Origin: CAYJHC01 sp964370075
GTDB taxonomy: Bacteria > Bacillota > Clostridia > Peptostreptococcales > Anaerovoracaceae
Length of the DNA: 16,124 nt
Direction: 5' to 3'
NCBI GenBank assembly: GCA_964370075.1
Contig: CAYJHC010000040.1
Span: 1 to 16,124 of the forward strand
Positions 6,277 to 14,072 of this stretch are shown here, one piece after another. The position numbers and the translations under genes were made by a program. Below the pieces are notes generated by a model, which was not told the DNA's origin, searched no databases, and worked only from the letters and a program-made list of their open reading frames with translations. How positions within the stretch are numbered: the first letter of the stretch is position 1; the number at the start of each line of letters is the position of its first letter.

Positions 6277-8097
6277 GTGGCTAGCGTTTTAGAAAAAGAA
6301 AACTTAACAATAAAGTATAAAAACATTTTCAGAATAGTCATTGTGATATTACTAATACTATCCTTTGCTTCTATTTTTTACTGGCAAATTTTCAAACCTC
6401 AAGGAATAACGGATATATCTTCAACATTAGAGAAGTCGTATCCAGCGCCAGGGCTTGAATATCTTGTGTTTGAGCTAGATGAAAATCCTGAGGGCAAAGC
6501 TATAGGCTTGTTTACTAGAGAAGAAAATCTAAAGGTTTTTGGCGGTAATGAGGTAATCTATTCAGATGAGGCCTATTTAGAAATTGAAACTAATGAAGCA
6601 GATTCAGAAATGGAGTCAGTATGGCATGTTATACCTTTAACTAATGTAAATGAAGGTTCAAAGATAACTATTCAAATGCCTTATAATGATAACTTTTTTG
6701 AATATATGAAAAATATTCAGGTGATTATTGGAGATGAGGATAAAATATATGAGGCGGCACTTAGCTACTCTCTAATAACAATAGTAGCAGCAGTATTTTA
6801 TATTGCTTTAGCTGTTGTTGCATTGTTGATTTCCTTATTTTGGAAGGAAAAGAAAGCGTCGAAAAATATATATATTTTATCTGCAATTTTACTTGTTCTA
6901 GCAATTTGGACATATGGGGCAGATCAATATACAGAGCTACAACTATTTCCAATAAATGTAACGCAGAACATGTATTTGGGGTGTGCTTTTGTGCTACCAA
7001 TATTAATACTGCTTGCCCTATCTAACAATGTTCAATACGGAGAAAAAATCGTATGTTATATAGTGGCTATATTACTGCTAGGTGCTACAATAGTATTTTT
7101 TGCACTATGGCTAACGGGGAACTACACTATAAATCAAATGAATGGGTCTGTTGCTATAGAGTTTTTGATATCAATATTAGTTTGTATATATGCAGCTATA
7201 GCAAGTCAGATTCGGGATAAGAGACAAAATAAATTAGGTAAAACAGAAAACTCTGGAAAGGTAAACTTATTTGCGCTTGGAGTATTTAGTGCAATTATTA
7301 TTGTAGAATTGTCAATTTATAATTTTAATCATTCATATGAGGCTGCTATTGTTACAAAGATTGTCTCTTTGCTATTCTTTATACATATTTGCATAGAGCA
7401 GATTGGAAAAGGCAGAAGCGACTTTTTAATCAGGACAGATGCAAAGGCGGAATTGTTGCAAATGAAAAATCTATCCCTTATTGAGAAGATGAAACCGCAC
7501 TTTATATATAATACTTTACTCTCTATTCAAGACCTTTGCTATACTAATGCAAAGGAAGCTGCTGATGTTATTGGTGTTTTCTCAAAGTACCTTAGATTTA
7601 CACTGCAAATAGAAAATGAAAAATCATTTGTACCCATTGAAAGTGAAATACAGCATATTGATTACTATATAGAAATTGAGAAGCTTTGTTACGAAAATAA
7701 AATAATATACAATAAAAATGTTACGGTGTCGGGTTATTGGATACCCCCATTACTTATTCAGCCAATAGTTGAAAATGCCGTAAAGCATGGGGTCCTAAAG
7801 AGAAAGGGTGTTGGAACAATTGAATTGGATATATGGCTAGAAGAAAGCGACGAGCTAGTTATTAAAGTAAAAGATGATGGGAATGGATATGATGTAACTA
7901 CTCCTACAAAAAAGGATAGAGTTCATTCAGCTGAGATAATAGAGGAAAGGTTAAAAAATTTAGTAAATGGGACTATTGTTAGGGAAAGTGCCATAGGTGA
8001 AGGGACTTTGGTAACAGTCAGGATTCCTGAAGCTAGTAAATATATGAACAATGGGAGGTTGGGAGAGAATGAAAACGAAGCAAGTAATAATGGTTGA
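6277..8097 (+). CDS. LytS-type sensor histidine kinase with extracellular domain and multi-pass membrane region
   Basis: 606 aa from GTG 6277, with GAGAGGG just upstream. One membrane helix (residues ~17-36) precedes an extracellular domain (~37-165) of beta-strand character ending in WHVIPL...ITIQMPY, like the sensor domains in front of 7TM kinases. About seven further helices follow (~165-375). The catalytic part is the His_kinase (LytS/YpdA) type: KPHFIYN with H408 as phosphoacceptor, N-box PIVENAVKHG (E499, N500), G-box DDGNG (533-537), then GEGTLV. It should autophosphorylate H408 and pass phosphate to the regulator downstream, whose gene overlaps this one. The stimulus cannot be read from the sequence. 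Kinase identity is firm; the helix count is approximate. Confidence 0.93.
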   Translation: MASVLEKENLTIKYKNIFRIVIVILLILSFASIFYWQIFKPQGITDISSTLEKSYPAPGLEYLVFELDENPEGKAIGLFTREENLKVFGGNEVIYSDEAYLEIETNEADSEMESVWHVIPLTNVNEGSKITIQMPYNDNFFEYMKNIQVIIGDEDKIYEAALSYSLITIVAAVFYIALAVVALLISLFWKEKKASKNIYILSAILLVLAIWTYGADQYTELQLFPINVTQNMYLGCAFVLPILILLALSNNVQYGEKIVCYIVAILLLGATIVFFALWLTGNYTINQMNGSVAIEFLISILVCIYAAIASQIRDKRQNKLGKTENSGKVNLFALGVFSAIIIVELSIYNFNHSYEAAIVTKIVSLLFFIHICIEQIGKGRSDFLIRTDAKAELLQMKNLSLIEKMKPHFIYNTLLSIQDLCYTNAKEAADVIGVFSKYLRFTLQIENEKSFVPIESEIQHIDYYIEIEKLCYENKIIYNKNVTVSGYWIPPLLIQPIVENAVKHGVLKRKGVGTIELDIWLEESDELVIKVKDDGNGYDVTTPTKKDRVHSAEIIEERLKNLVNGTIVRESAIGEGTLVTVRIPEASKYMNNGRLGENENEASNNG

Positions 8098-8884
8098 TGA
8101 CATGCAACGTGCAAGAAATATGCTTAGAAGAACATTAGAGGAAATTAATGAAGAGGCTACTGAAGTACAGTATAATATTGTAGAAGAGTTTGATGATGGA
8201 AATGAAGCCTTCGAATTTATCCAAAATAATTTAATTGATATTGTTTTTTTAGATGTGGAAATGCCAAACATTGATGGGATTTCTACTATTAAGAAAATTC
8301 AAGAACTAGAAACTTTCCCAGACACCATATTTGTTACTGCTTATACAGATTATAGCTTAGAAGCTTGGAGGACAATGGCAGTAGGTTACGTGACGAAGCC
8401 GTTTGAAAAAGATGATTTATTACAAGTTCTAGAGAAGTGCCACAAAGAACTGTCGATAAGTAAAGAACCAAATATTAAAATTTATTGTTTTTCAGGGTTT
8501 GCAGTAAAGCTAGACGATAAAGTTGTAGAAATAAAAAGCAAAAAGGCTGAGGAAATTCTTGCATATCTAGTACATAGGCATGGAGAATGGGTGAGTAAAA
8601 GTGAAATAGTTGTTAACCTATTTGAAGAGTTGGACGATGAAAAAGCGAAAAATAGCCTTAGAACATATATTTCAAGGCTAAATACAACTCTAAAAGAAAA
8701 TGGTATTGAAAATTTAATAGAGCAAAGCTATGGGAAAATTCGTGTGAATACAGAGTTGTTCTATTGCGATTACTATGAGTACTTAGAGGGGAAGAATCAG
8801 TTATTTGTAGGAAATTATTTAAACAACTACAGTTGGGCTGAATATACTCTAGCAAATCTTTATAATAAAATGATAGATTCGTAG
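8069..8884 (+). CDS. Response regulator with winged-helix SARP-like output domain
   Basis: 271 aa. ATG 8069 is preferred over the in-frame ATG 8051 because the protein then starts MKTKQVIMVDD as receivers do, and GGGAGG/GGGAG lie upstream; the earlier ATG has no ribosome binding site. It overlaps the kinase by 29 bp. Receiver domain, residues 1-125: acidic pair D10-D11, phosphoacceptor D62 in FLDVEMPNIDG, T90 and K110. Residues ~137-230 form an OmpR/SARP-type winged helix (LVHRHGEWVSKSEI, then KNSLRTYISRLNTTL). The last ~40 residues (YCDYYEYL...YNNYSWAEY-like) resemble only the beginning of a BTAD helical domain, so it is a short form. LytS-type kinases more often pair with LytTR regulators. 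It probably binds DNA; the targets are unknown. Confidence 0.92.
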   Translation: MKTKQVIMVDDMQRARNMLRRTLEEINEEATEVQYNIVEEFDDGNEAFEFIQNNLIDIVFLDVEMPNIDGISTIKKIQELETFPDTIFVTAYTDYSLEAWRTMAVGYVTKPFEKDDLLQVLEKCHKELSISKEPNIKIYCFSGFAVKLDDKVVEIKSKKAEEILAYLVHRHGEWVSKSEIVVNLFEELDDEKAKNSLRTYISRLNTTLKENGIENLIEQSYGKIRVNTELFYCDYYEYLEGKNQLFVGNYLNNYSWAEYTLANLYNKMIDS

Positions 8885-8904
8885 ACTGATTTTGAAGAAA
8901 ATAA

Positions 8905-9011
8905 AAAACCTCTTTCATAACCTATGTTGAATTTACTGACTTCTATTTTGTTAGAATTTGCACTAACTTTTTTGGAGGCAGGACAAAATCCTTAGGTATG
9001 AAAGAGGTTTT
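8905..9011. terminator. Long inverted-repeat structure between convergent operons (bidirectional terminator or small repeat)
   Basis: AAAACCTCTTTCATA (8905-8919) and TATGAAAGAGGTTTT (8997-9011) are perfect 15-bp complements, extended by CCTA/TAGG with one bulged base. The 77-nt loop holds further pairs: ATTTTGT (8945-8951) with ACAAAAT (8983-8989), and GTTAG with CTAAC. Both outer arms run into T-runs (TTTT on plus, TTTTTT on minus), so it can end the regulator transcript and the his transcript. The right arm begins two bases after the hisE stop. The large structured loop is unusual for a plain terminator, so a MITE-like repeat is possible. Confidence 0.65.
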
Positions 9012-9013
9012 AC

Positions 9014-9349
9014 TTATGAATTTGGGTTGGAAGCTGTTTTTGGTTTTAAATTACCGATTTTATTACTTCTCTCATCTAATATTTTTTCGATATCATCTAG
9101 AGGAATTCCTCTTTCTGCAAGTAAAACTAGAAGGTGGAATATTAAATCGCAAGATTCTTCTTTTAATTCAGAATTATCTTTGGTGACTTCTGAAGTCTTG
9201 GCAGCAATGATTGCTTCTGCTGATTCCTCTCCTACTTTTTTTAGTATTTTATCCAAACCTGCATCAAAAAGATAACAAGTATAAGAACCCTCTGTAGGGT
9301 TCTCTTTTCTATCTAAGATAATTTGGTATAGTTTTTCTATTGAGTTCAT
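9014..9349 (-). CDS. hisE: Phosphoribosyl-ATP pyrophosphatase HisE
   Basis: 111 aa, usual length for stand-alone HisE. It hydrolyses phosphoribosyl-ATP to phosphoribosyl-AMP and pyrophosphate, the second step of histidine synthesis. The all-alpha MazG-like fold shows as KKVGEES (37-43) and EESCDLIFH (64-72), which supply the metal-binding acidic residues; the N-terminus SIEKLYQIILDRKENPTEGSYT is typical. ATG 9349 has AGGAGG five bases upstream. It is the last gene of the operon, 91 nt after the hisF-hisI gene. HisE is often fused to HisI in bacteria; here HisI is fused to HisF instead. The sequence just before this gene shares 16 bases with the IS200 leader at 993-1008. Confidence 0.95.
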   Translation of the reverse strand: MNSIEKLYQIILDRKENPTEGSYTCYLFDAGLDKILKKVGEESAEAIIAAKTSEVTKDNSELKEESCDLIFHLLVLLAERGIPLDDIEKILDERSNKIGNLKPKTASNPNS

Positions 9350-9440
9350 GGGAACCTCCTGTTCTTTGTTTTATTAAAAGCGCTATGGGTTATTACTTAA
9401 GCCCAAAGCCTCTGTAAGGGTATTTTTAAATTGGCTAATG

Positions 9441-10571
9441 CTACTTTATCTTGTTAAAGAAACAGCTATAAGCGCCTGTATGGCACGCTACTCCTGTCTG
9501 TTCAACTTTTATTAACAAAGTATCTAGATCACAGTCAGCGTCAATTGATATTATCTTTTGAACATGCCCGCTAGTTTCTCCTTTATTCCAAAATTCTTGC
9601 CTTGATCTTGAATAGAACCAAGTATAGCCTGTTTCTAGAGATTTCTTAAGGCTTTCTAAGTTCATGTAGGCTAACATTAACACTTGATTGCTAGATACAT
9701 CTTGTACAATTGTAGGAATTAATTCACTCTTTTGAAACAAGTCTTCTAAGGATATATTTGAAGCTGTTTCTGAAGCATCCTGTAATTCTTCGGTAGACGA
9801 ATCATTACTATTAACTAAGCGAACAGGAACTTTCTTTTCCTTCAAAAAATCTTTTACCTGTCCTATCTCTAGTTCTCTGTAATGGAAAAGGGAAGCTGCT
9901 AAGGCTGCATCAGCACCTGTTTCTTCGAATACCTGAGAAAAATCTTCGAGTTTGCCGCAACCTCCAGAAGCAATAACAGGGATGCTTACAGCCTCGCAAA
10001 TTTTTTTAGTCATTTCAATATCAAAGCCAGCCTTAGTGCCATCTGCATCAATAGAATTTAAAAGTATTTCGCCAGCACCTAACTTCTCTGCCTCTATAGC
10101 CCATGAAATAGCTTCTAGATTTGTTAATTTTTTTCCTCCGTTTGTAGTTACCCTAAAGACTCCATTTTCATCACGTTTGGCATCTATAGCTAAGACTACA
10201 CATTGGCTACCGAATTTTTCGGCGGCATCTTTAATGAGTTGAGGATTTTTAACTGCTGCAGAATTTACGGAAATTTTATCTGCCCCAGCTCTAAGAAGCT
10301 GTGCAAAGTCATCTACCGTTCGAATTCCACCTCCAACAGTCAATGGAACAAAGACATTTTGTGCAACTCTCTTTACCATGTCTACAGTTGTTCCTCTATT
10401 GTCGTTTGTTGCATTAATATCTAAAAAGGTAATTTCATCAGCACCCTGCTGGTTATACAGAATTGCACACTCAACAGGATCGCCAACATCCTTAATATCT
10501 TCAAAGTTAATTCCTTTTACAACTCTGCCATTGGCAATATCTAAACAGGGAATAATTCTTTTTGTTAGCAT
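9441..10571 (-). CDS. hisF-hisI: Fused imidazole glycerol phosphate synthase cyclase (HisF) and phosphoribosyl-AMP cyclohydrolase (HisI)
   Basis: 376 aa in one uninterrupted frame. Residues 1-252 are a complete HisF (beta/alpha)8 barrel, with LTKRIIPCLD at the start and catalytic D11 and D130 in their normal places. It makes IGP and AICAR using ammonia from HisH. Residues 253-275 are a Ser/Asp/Glu-rich linker. Residues ~276-376 are HisI: FWNKGETSGH (327-336), metal-site DADCDLD (344-350), and VACHTG (361-366) with a distal C370. This domain opens the adenine ring of phosphoribosyl-AMP. HisI acts two steps before HisF, so the fusion links non-consecutive steps. AAGGAT lies upstream of ATG 10571. 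HisIE and HisHF fusions are familiar; a HisF-HisI fusion is uncommon as far as I know. Confidence 0.95.
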   Translation of the reverse strand: MLTKRIIPCLDIANGRVVKGINFEDIKDVGDPVECAILYNQQGADEITFLDINATNDNRGTTVDMVKRVAQNVFVPLTVGGGIRTVDDFAQLLRAGADKISVNSAAVKNPQLIKDAAEKFGSQCVVLAIDAKRDENGVFRVTTNGGKKLTNLEAISWAIEAEKLGAGEILLNSIDADGTKAGFDIEMTKKICEAVSIPVIASGGCGKLEDFSQVFEETGADAALAASLFHYRELEIGQVKDFLKEKKVPVRLVNSNDSSTEELQDASETASNISLEDLFQKSELIPTIVQDVSSNQVLMLAYMNLESLKKSLETGYTWFYSRSRQEFWNKGETSGHVQKIISIDADCDLDTLLIKVEQTGVACHTGAYSCFFNKIK

Positions 10572-10642
10572 ATCTTATATCCTTCGCCTTTCTTGTGAAA
10601 ATAAATATTACTTGATTTTCGACCACTGGTTGTACTCTCAGC

Positions 10643-11374
10643 TTATTTTTTTTCTTCCCTTTTTGCCACAGCGATAGCTTCTTTCAGAGAAAGCTTGTCT
10701 GAGTAAATAGCTTTTCCGCAGATAGCCCCATAAACCTTAATTTTTTTTAAGGCTTCAATGTCTCTAATATCTGCAACACCACCGCTAGCAATTAGATTTA
10801 AGTCAGGAAGAAGCTTTCGGAGGCTTGTAAGGTGATCAATATTTACGCCACTTAGAGTTCCGTCTTTACTTATGTCTGTGTAAGTAATCGTTTTTACTCC
10901 AAAAGAAAACATCATAGAAGCTAAAACTGTAAAATCTATAGTGCTTTTTTTTGTCCATCCATCAACGGCTACAAAACCGTCCTTTGCATCTATGCCAACA
11001 ATTATTTTGTCTTTATAAAGTGCAATAGCCTCTTTTACTATGTTTGGATTTTTTACAGCTATAGAGCCTAGAACAACCTGAGAAACTCCGATGTCAAGCC
11101 ATTCTTTTATATGCTCAAGGCTCCTAATTCCACCACCTAAGTCGACTTTTAGTTTGGTAGATTTTACGATCTCTTTAATTACATCTTTGTTTATTGGGTG
11201 GCCAGCTTTGGCTCCATCTAAGTCTACCACATGTAAATGAGTTGCACCCTCTGACTCAAAATATTTTGCTGCTGCTAGCGGGCTTTCAAACACTTGGTGG
11301 GCGGTGTCATAGTCTCCTTTTACTAAGCGGACACATTGACCATCAATTATGTCTATTGCTGGATAAATTATCAT
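10643..11374 (-). CDS. hisA: Phosphoribosylformimino-AICAR ribotide isomerase HisA
   Basis: 243 aa from ATG 11374, chosen because AGAGG lies eight bases upstream and the protein then starts MIIYPAIDIIDGQCVRL like other HisA. A GTG at 11401 would add nine residues without support. It isomerises ProFAR to PRFAR (Amadori rearrangement) on a (beta/alpha)8 barrel. Catalytic D8 and D129 (GIDAKDG) are present, as are the phosphate-binding GGGIRSLE (80-87) and ASGGV strings. It sits between hisH and hisF, the usual order. The gap to hisH is 131 nt, long for a his operon. Confidence 0.96.
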   Translation of the reverse strand: MIIYPAIDIIDGQCVRLVKGDYDTAHQVFESPLAAAKYFESEGATHLHVVDLDGAKAGHPINKDVIKEIVKSTKLKVDLGGGIRSLEHIKEWLDIGVSQVVLGSIAVKNPNIVKEAIALYKDKIIVGIDAKDGFVAVDGWTKKSTIDFTVLASMMFSFGVKTITYTDISKDGTLSGVNIDHLTSLRKLLPDLNLIASGGVADIRDIEALKKIKVYGAICGKAIYSDKLSLKEAIAVAKREEKK

Positions 11375-11505
11375 TTGAGTTACCTCTCTTTCAAATAACA
11401 CCTTGGCATGGGTTAGGTTTAAGTATTATTAATTTCTTTATTATATTAGATTTTCATTTTAAGAATATGAAAAGTTATAAGCTATATGTTCTGACAAAAT
11501 TATTG

Positions 11506-12111
11506 CTACTTCTCGCAAAGAGCAACGAAGTTTTCAAGCATCTTTAGGCCAACTTCAGAACTTTTTTCTGGATGGAACTGTGCGCCAAAAATATTGCCTT
11601 TGCTTACTAATGCAGGTATAGACTCCCCGTACTGGCTATAGTAAACCACATCCTCGGTAAGTGCGTTTGCCTTAAATGAGTGAACAAAATAAACGAAAGA
11701 ATTATTAGGAATACCATTAGTTAAAGGGCAATCCTTATTTTTTTTCAAGCTATTCCAACCCATATGAGGGATTTTCAAGTCATTTGCCTCGATTTTGGTA
11801 ACGGTTCCTTCTAGTAGGCCTAGCCCCTTAGCCACTTCGAATTCGTGGCTTTCCTCAAATAGCATCTGCATGCCTAAGCAAATTCCGAGAAAAGGCTTTT
11901 TCTTTGCCTCGGATAGAATCACATCCACTAATCCGCTTTCTTTTAAATTATCCATAGCCTGTTTAAAGGCCCCAACACCAGGAAGGATTATTCCTGAAGC
12001 CTTTTTTATATCTTCAATGTTTTTTGTCGCCTTAACATTTACATTAAGATAATCTAAGGCGTTTTTTACGGAGAACAGGTTCCCTGCACCGTAATCAATT
12101 AGAGCAATCAT
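11506..12111 (-). CDS. hisH: Imidazole glycerol phosphate synthase glutaminase subunit HisH
   Basis: 201 aa from ATG 12111. An upstream ATG at 12126 is in frame, but AAAGGA lies between the two and fits the inner start with seven-base spacing. It is a class I glutamine amidotransferase with nucleophile C78 in FLGICLGMQ and H180/E182 in FHPEKS; the oxyanion region PGVGAF (44-49) is also seen. It releases ammonia from glutamine and channels it into the HisF barrel. Its partner is the N-terminal part of the HisF-HisI protein, two genes downstream. Confidence 0.96.
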   Translation of the reverse strand: MIALIDYGAGNLFSVKNALDYLNVNVKATKNIEDIKKASGIILPGVGAFKQAMDNLKESGLVDVILSEAKKKPFLGICLGMQMLFEESHEFEVAKGLGLLEGTVTKIEANDLKIPHMGWNSLKKNKDCPLTNGIPNNSFVYFVHSFKANALTEDVVYYSQYGESIPALVSKGNIFGAQFHPEKSSEVGLKMLENFVALCEK

Positions 12112-12196
12112 ATTTATTCCTTTCATAGAAATACATATTGTATTAGGTTATATTATTTTCAATGGATTGATTCGCTGTTATATGAAAATAAAGTGT

Positions 12197-12775
12197 TTAA
12201 AGGGAGCCTTTGGTAGAAAGAATCTCATCGCCTTTCTTTGTTGCAGCTATTCTAAGGGCATGGGCAAAAGCTTTAAATAATGCTTCGCATTTATGGTGGT
12301 CATTCTCTCCGTAATGGCATTTTACGTGAAGTGTGATTAGCCCAGTAGAGGCAAAGGCTTTAAAAAACTCTCCCACTGAGTCGCTTTCAAGCTCGCCTAT
12401 TCTGTCCCAAGCATAATCTGCTTCATAAACGCAGAAAGGCCTTCCGGAAATATCTAAAGCGCAAAAGCCTAGTGCTTCATCCATGGGACAAAAAAAGTTG
12501 CCAAATCGTGCTATGCCTGCTTTATCCCCAATCGCTTCGTTAAAGGCAGTTCCCAAAGCTAGTCCTACATCTTCTGCGGTATGGTGTGTATCAACTTCCA
12601 AATCTCCAACACAGCTTACAGTTCCGCCAAAGCCAGAATGCTTGAAAAATGCTTCTAGCATGTGGTCAAAAAATCCAATGCCAGTTGAAATGCTTCCTAC
12701 TGTTTTATCATCCAGATTAAGCTCGACGGTGATTTGGGTTTCTTTAGTATTTCTTTCTATTTTACTATGTCTCAT
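12197..12775 (-). CDS. hisB: Imidazoleglycerol-phosphate dehydratase HisB (monofunctional)
   Basis: 192 aa, the length of the single-function enzyme. It dehydrates IGP to imidazole acetol phosphate using Mn2+. The paired metal-binding motifs DTHHTAED (62-69) and ENDHHKCE (157-164) are intact, with FFDHMLEAF (35-43) in front. There is no N-terminal HAD phosphatase domain as in enterobacterial HisB, so histinol-phosphate phosphatase must come from another gene, and none lies in this window. AGGAGG precedes ATG 12775. Confidence 0.97.
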   Translation of the reverse strand: MRHSKIERNTKETQITVELNLDDKTVGSISTGIGFFDHMLEAFFKHSGFGGTVSCVGDLEVDTHHTAEDVGLALGTAFNEAIGDKAGIARFGNFFCPMDEALGFCALDISGRPFCVYEADYAWDRIGELESDSVGEFFKAFASTGLITLHVKCHYGENDHHKCEALFKAFAHALRIAATKKGDEILSTKGSL

Positions 12776-12835
12776 TAGTTCCTCCTAGTATAAGTTAAAC
12801 AGTACTCATTTTTACACTTTTATGGACTTTTTAAT

Positions 12836-13876
12836 TTATGATATTATACCTATTTCTTTAAGCCCTTGCAAGAATGCATCATTTTCTTCTACGGTTCCAA
12901 CTGTAATTCTAAGATAACCTCCGAAGTCCTTTATTGCAACTCCCTTTTCCATAAGTGCGGCTTTGATGTTGCTGCTATTTGGATGTTTTGCAAAAAGAAA
13001 GTTACCTGCAGGTTTAGAAATCTCAAAGAAAGGAGACAAAGCAATGAAAAGTCTTTGTCTTTCAGACTTAATTAAATCAATTCGCTGTTGTATCAGCTCT
13101 TTATCCTCAAAGAGAATTTCTCCTAGTAACTGTGTGATGCCGTTAACATTGTAGGGAGATTTAAATTTTCTAAATAAATCTACATAGAAGTTTGAGCTAA
13201 TAAAAAAACCTAATCTAGCATTAGCAAAGCCTAGACCTTTAGATGCGGTTTTTAAAATAATTAAGTTGTCAAAATCCTGGTAATATGGTAGAAAGCTTTC
13301 TTCGCCAAAATCCATATAGGCTTCGTCAAGGATAACAAGAGCATCTGTAGAGTTTAGAATCTCTTTTACCTCGTCAGTAGTAATTTCATGAGAAGTTGGA
13401 TTGCAAGGGTTGGAAAATAATATTAATGAAGGATCATGTTGTTTAATTGCATTAATAATAAAATCTTTATTGAAATTTTCAACCTTTTCAGGTTTTGCTA
13501 CAGTTACATGATTTACTTCGCCTAATTCAGCGTAAAATTTGTACATGGAAAAGTCAGGGGCAAAAGTTAATAGCTTTTGGTTCTTCCCTGCCATGCAAGT
13601 GATAATAAGGAAAAGAAGCTCATCTGAGCCGTTTCCTAAGACCACATGATTGGGGTCAACATTATAGAATTCACCAAAATTTGTAGATGCCTTTTTAGCC
13701 ATAGGATCAGGATATCTATTGAAATCAAAATTGTTTAAGGCAGTTTTAAATTTTTCTAGTATTTCCGAAGGGATTGGAAAGCACCCTTCATTTGCATCCA
13801 TTTTTACTTGAGAATTACTATCTACTGGGTGGTAGGCATTTAGATTTAATATGTTTTCTGGAATTTGATATTTCAT
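12836..13876 (-). CDS. hisC: Histidinol-phosphate aminotransferase HisC
   Basis: 346 aa class I/II PLP aminotransferase, normal length for HisC. It moves the amino group from glutamate to imidazole acetol phosphate. Visible residues: GNGSDELL (81-88) for cofactor phosphate, NPCNPT (156-161), DEAY (184-187), Schiff-base K213 in ASKGLG, and R221 in ARLGFF for the substrate carboxylate or phosphate. ATG 13876 has GGAGG upstream. The gene directly follows hisZ-hisG after a 196-nt gap; in most Firmicute operons hisD lies between. Some HisC-like proteins act on aromatic amino acids instead, but operon position makes HisC the clear choice. Confidence 0.94.
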   Translation of the reverse strand: MKYQIPENILNLNAYHPVDSNSQVKMDANEGCFPIPSEILEKFKTALNNFDFNRYPDPMAKKASTNFGEFYNVDPNHVVLGNGSDELLFLIITCMAGKNQKLLTFAPDFSMYKFYAELGEVNHVTVAKPEKVENFNKDFIINAIKQHDPSLILFSNPCNPTSHEITTDEVKEILNSTDALVILDEAYMDFGEESFLPYYQDFDNLIILKTASKGLGFANARLGFFISSNFYVDLFRKFKSPYNVNGITQLLGEILFEDKELIQQRIDLIKSERQRLFIALSPFFEISKPAGNFLFAKHPNSSNIKAALMEKGVAIKDFGGYLRITVGTVEENDAFLQGLKEIGIIS

Positions 13877-14072
13877 TTAGTCCTCCGTTGTAAAGTTGGG
13901 TTTATTATAGTTAGTAGTTTAGTAAAAAATATTGAATAATTTACTAAATTGTTTTTGTTATTTCTATGATTATTAAGTTGAGTGAATAGCCTTGAAACAC
14001 TTCTTCTATAACTATTAACCATTCAATTTTATAAAGCAAAATTGATGTTTAACTGAGCTATAAATATTCAAC
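13877..14072 (-). other. 196-nt gap between hisZ-hisG and hisC (usual place of hisD)
   Basis: A very AT-rich stretch without an open frame or recognisable hisD remnant in the three minus-strand frames I read by eye. On the minus strand it holds a 9-bp hairpin (TTTAGTAAA / TTTACTAAA, plus ~13919-13948) and a TATAAT (plus ~13904-13909) with no good -35. A weak internal promoter for hisC is possible. It is the longest gap in the operon. Confidence 0.5.

Noticed and set aside
11375..11505. Internal promoter or small gene in the hisH-hisA gap
   Set aside because: A minus-strand TATAAT is present but without a -35, and no open frame of note; probably just a long spacer.
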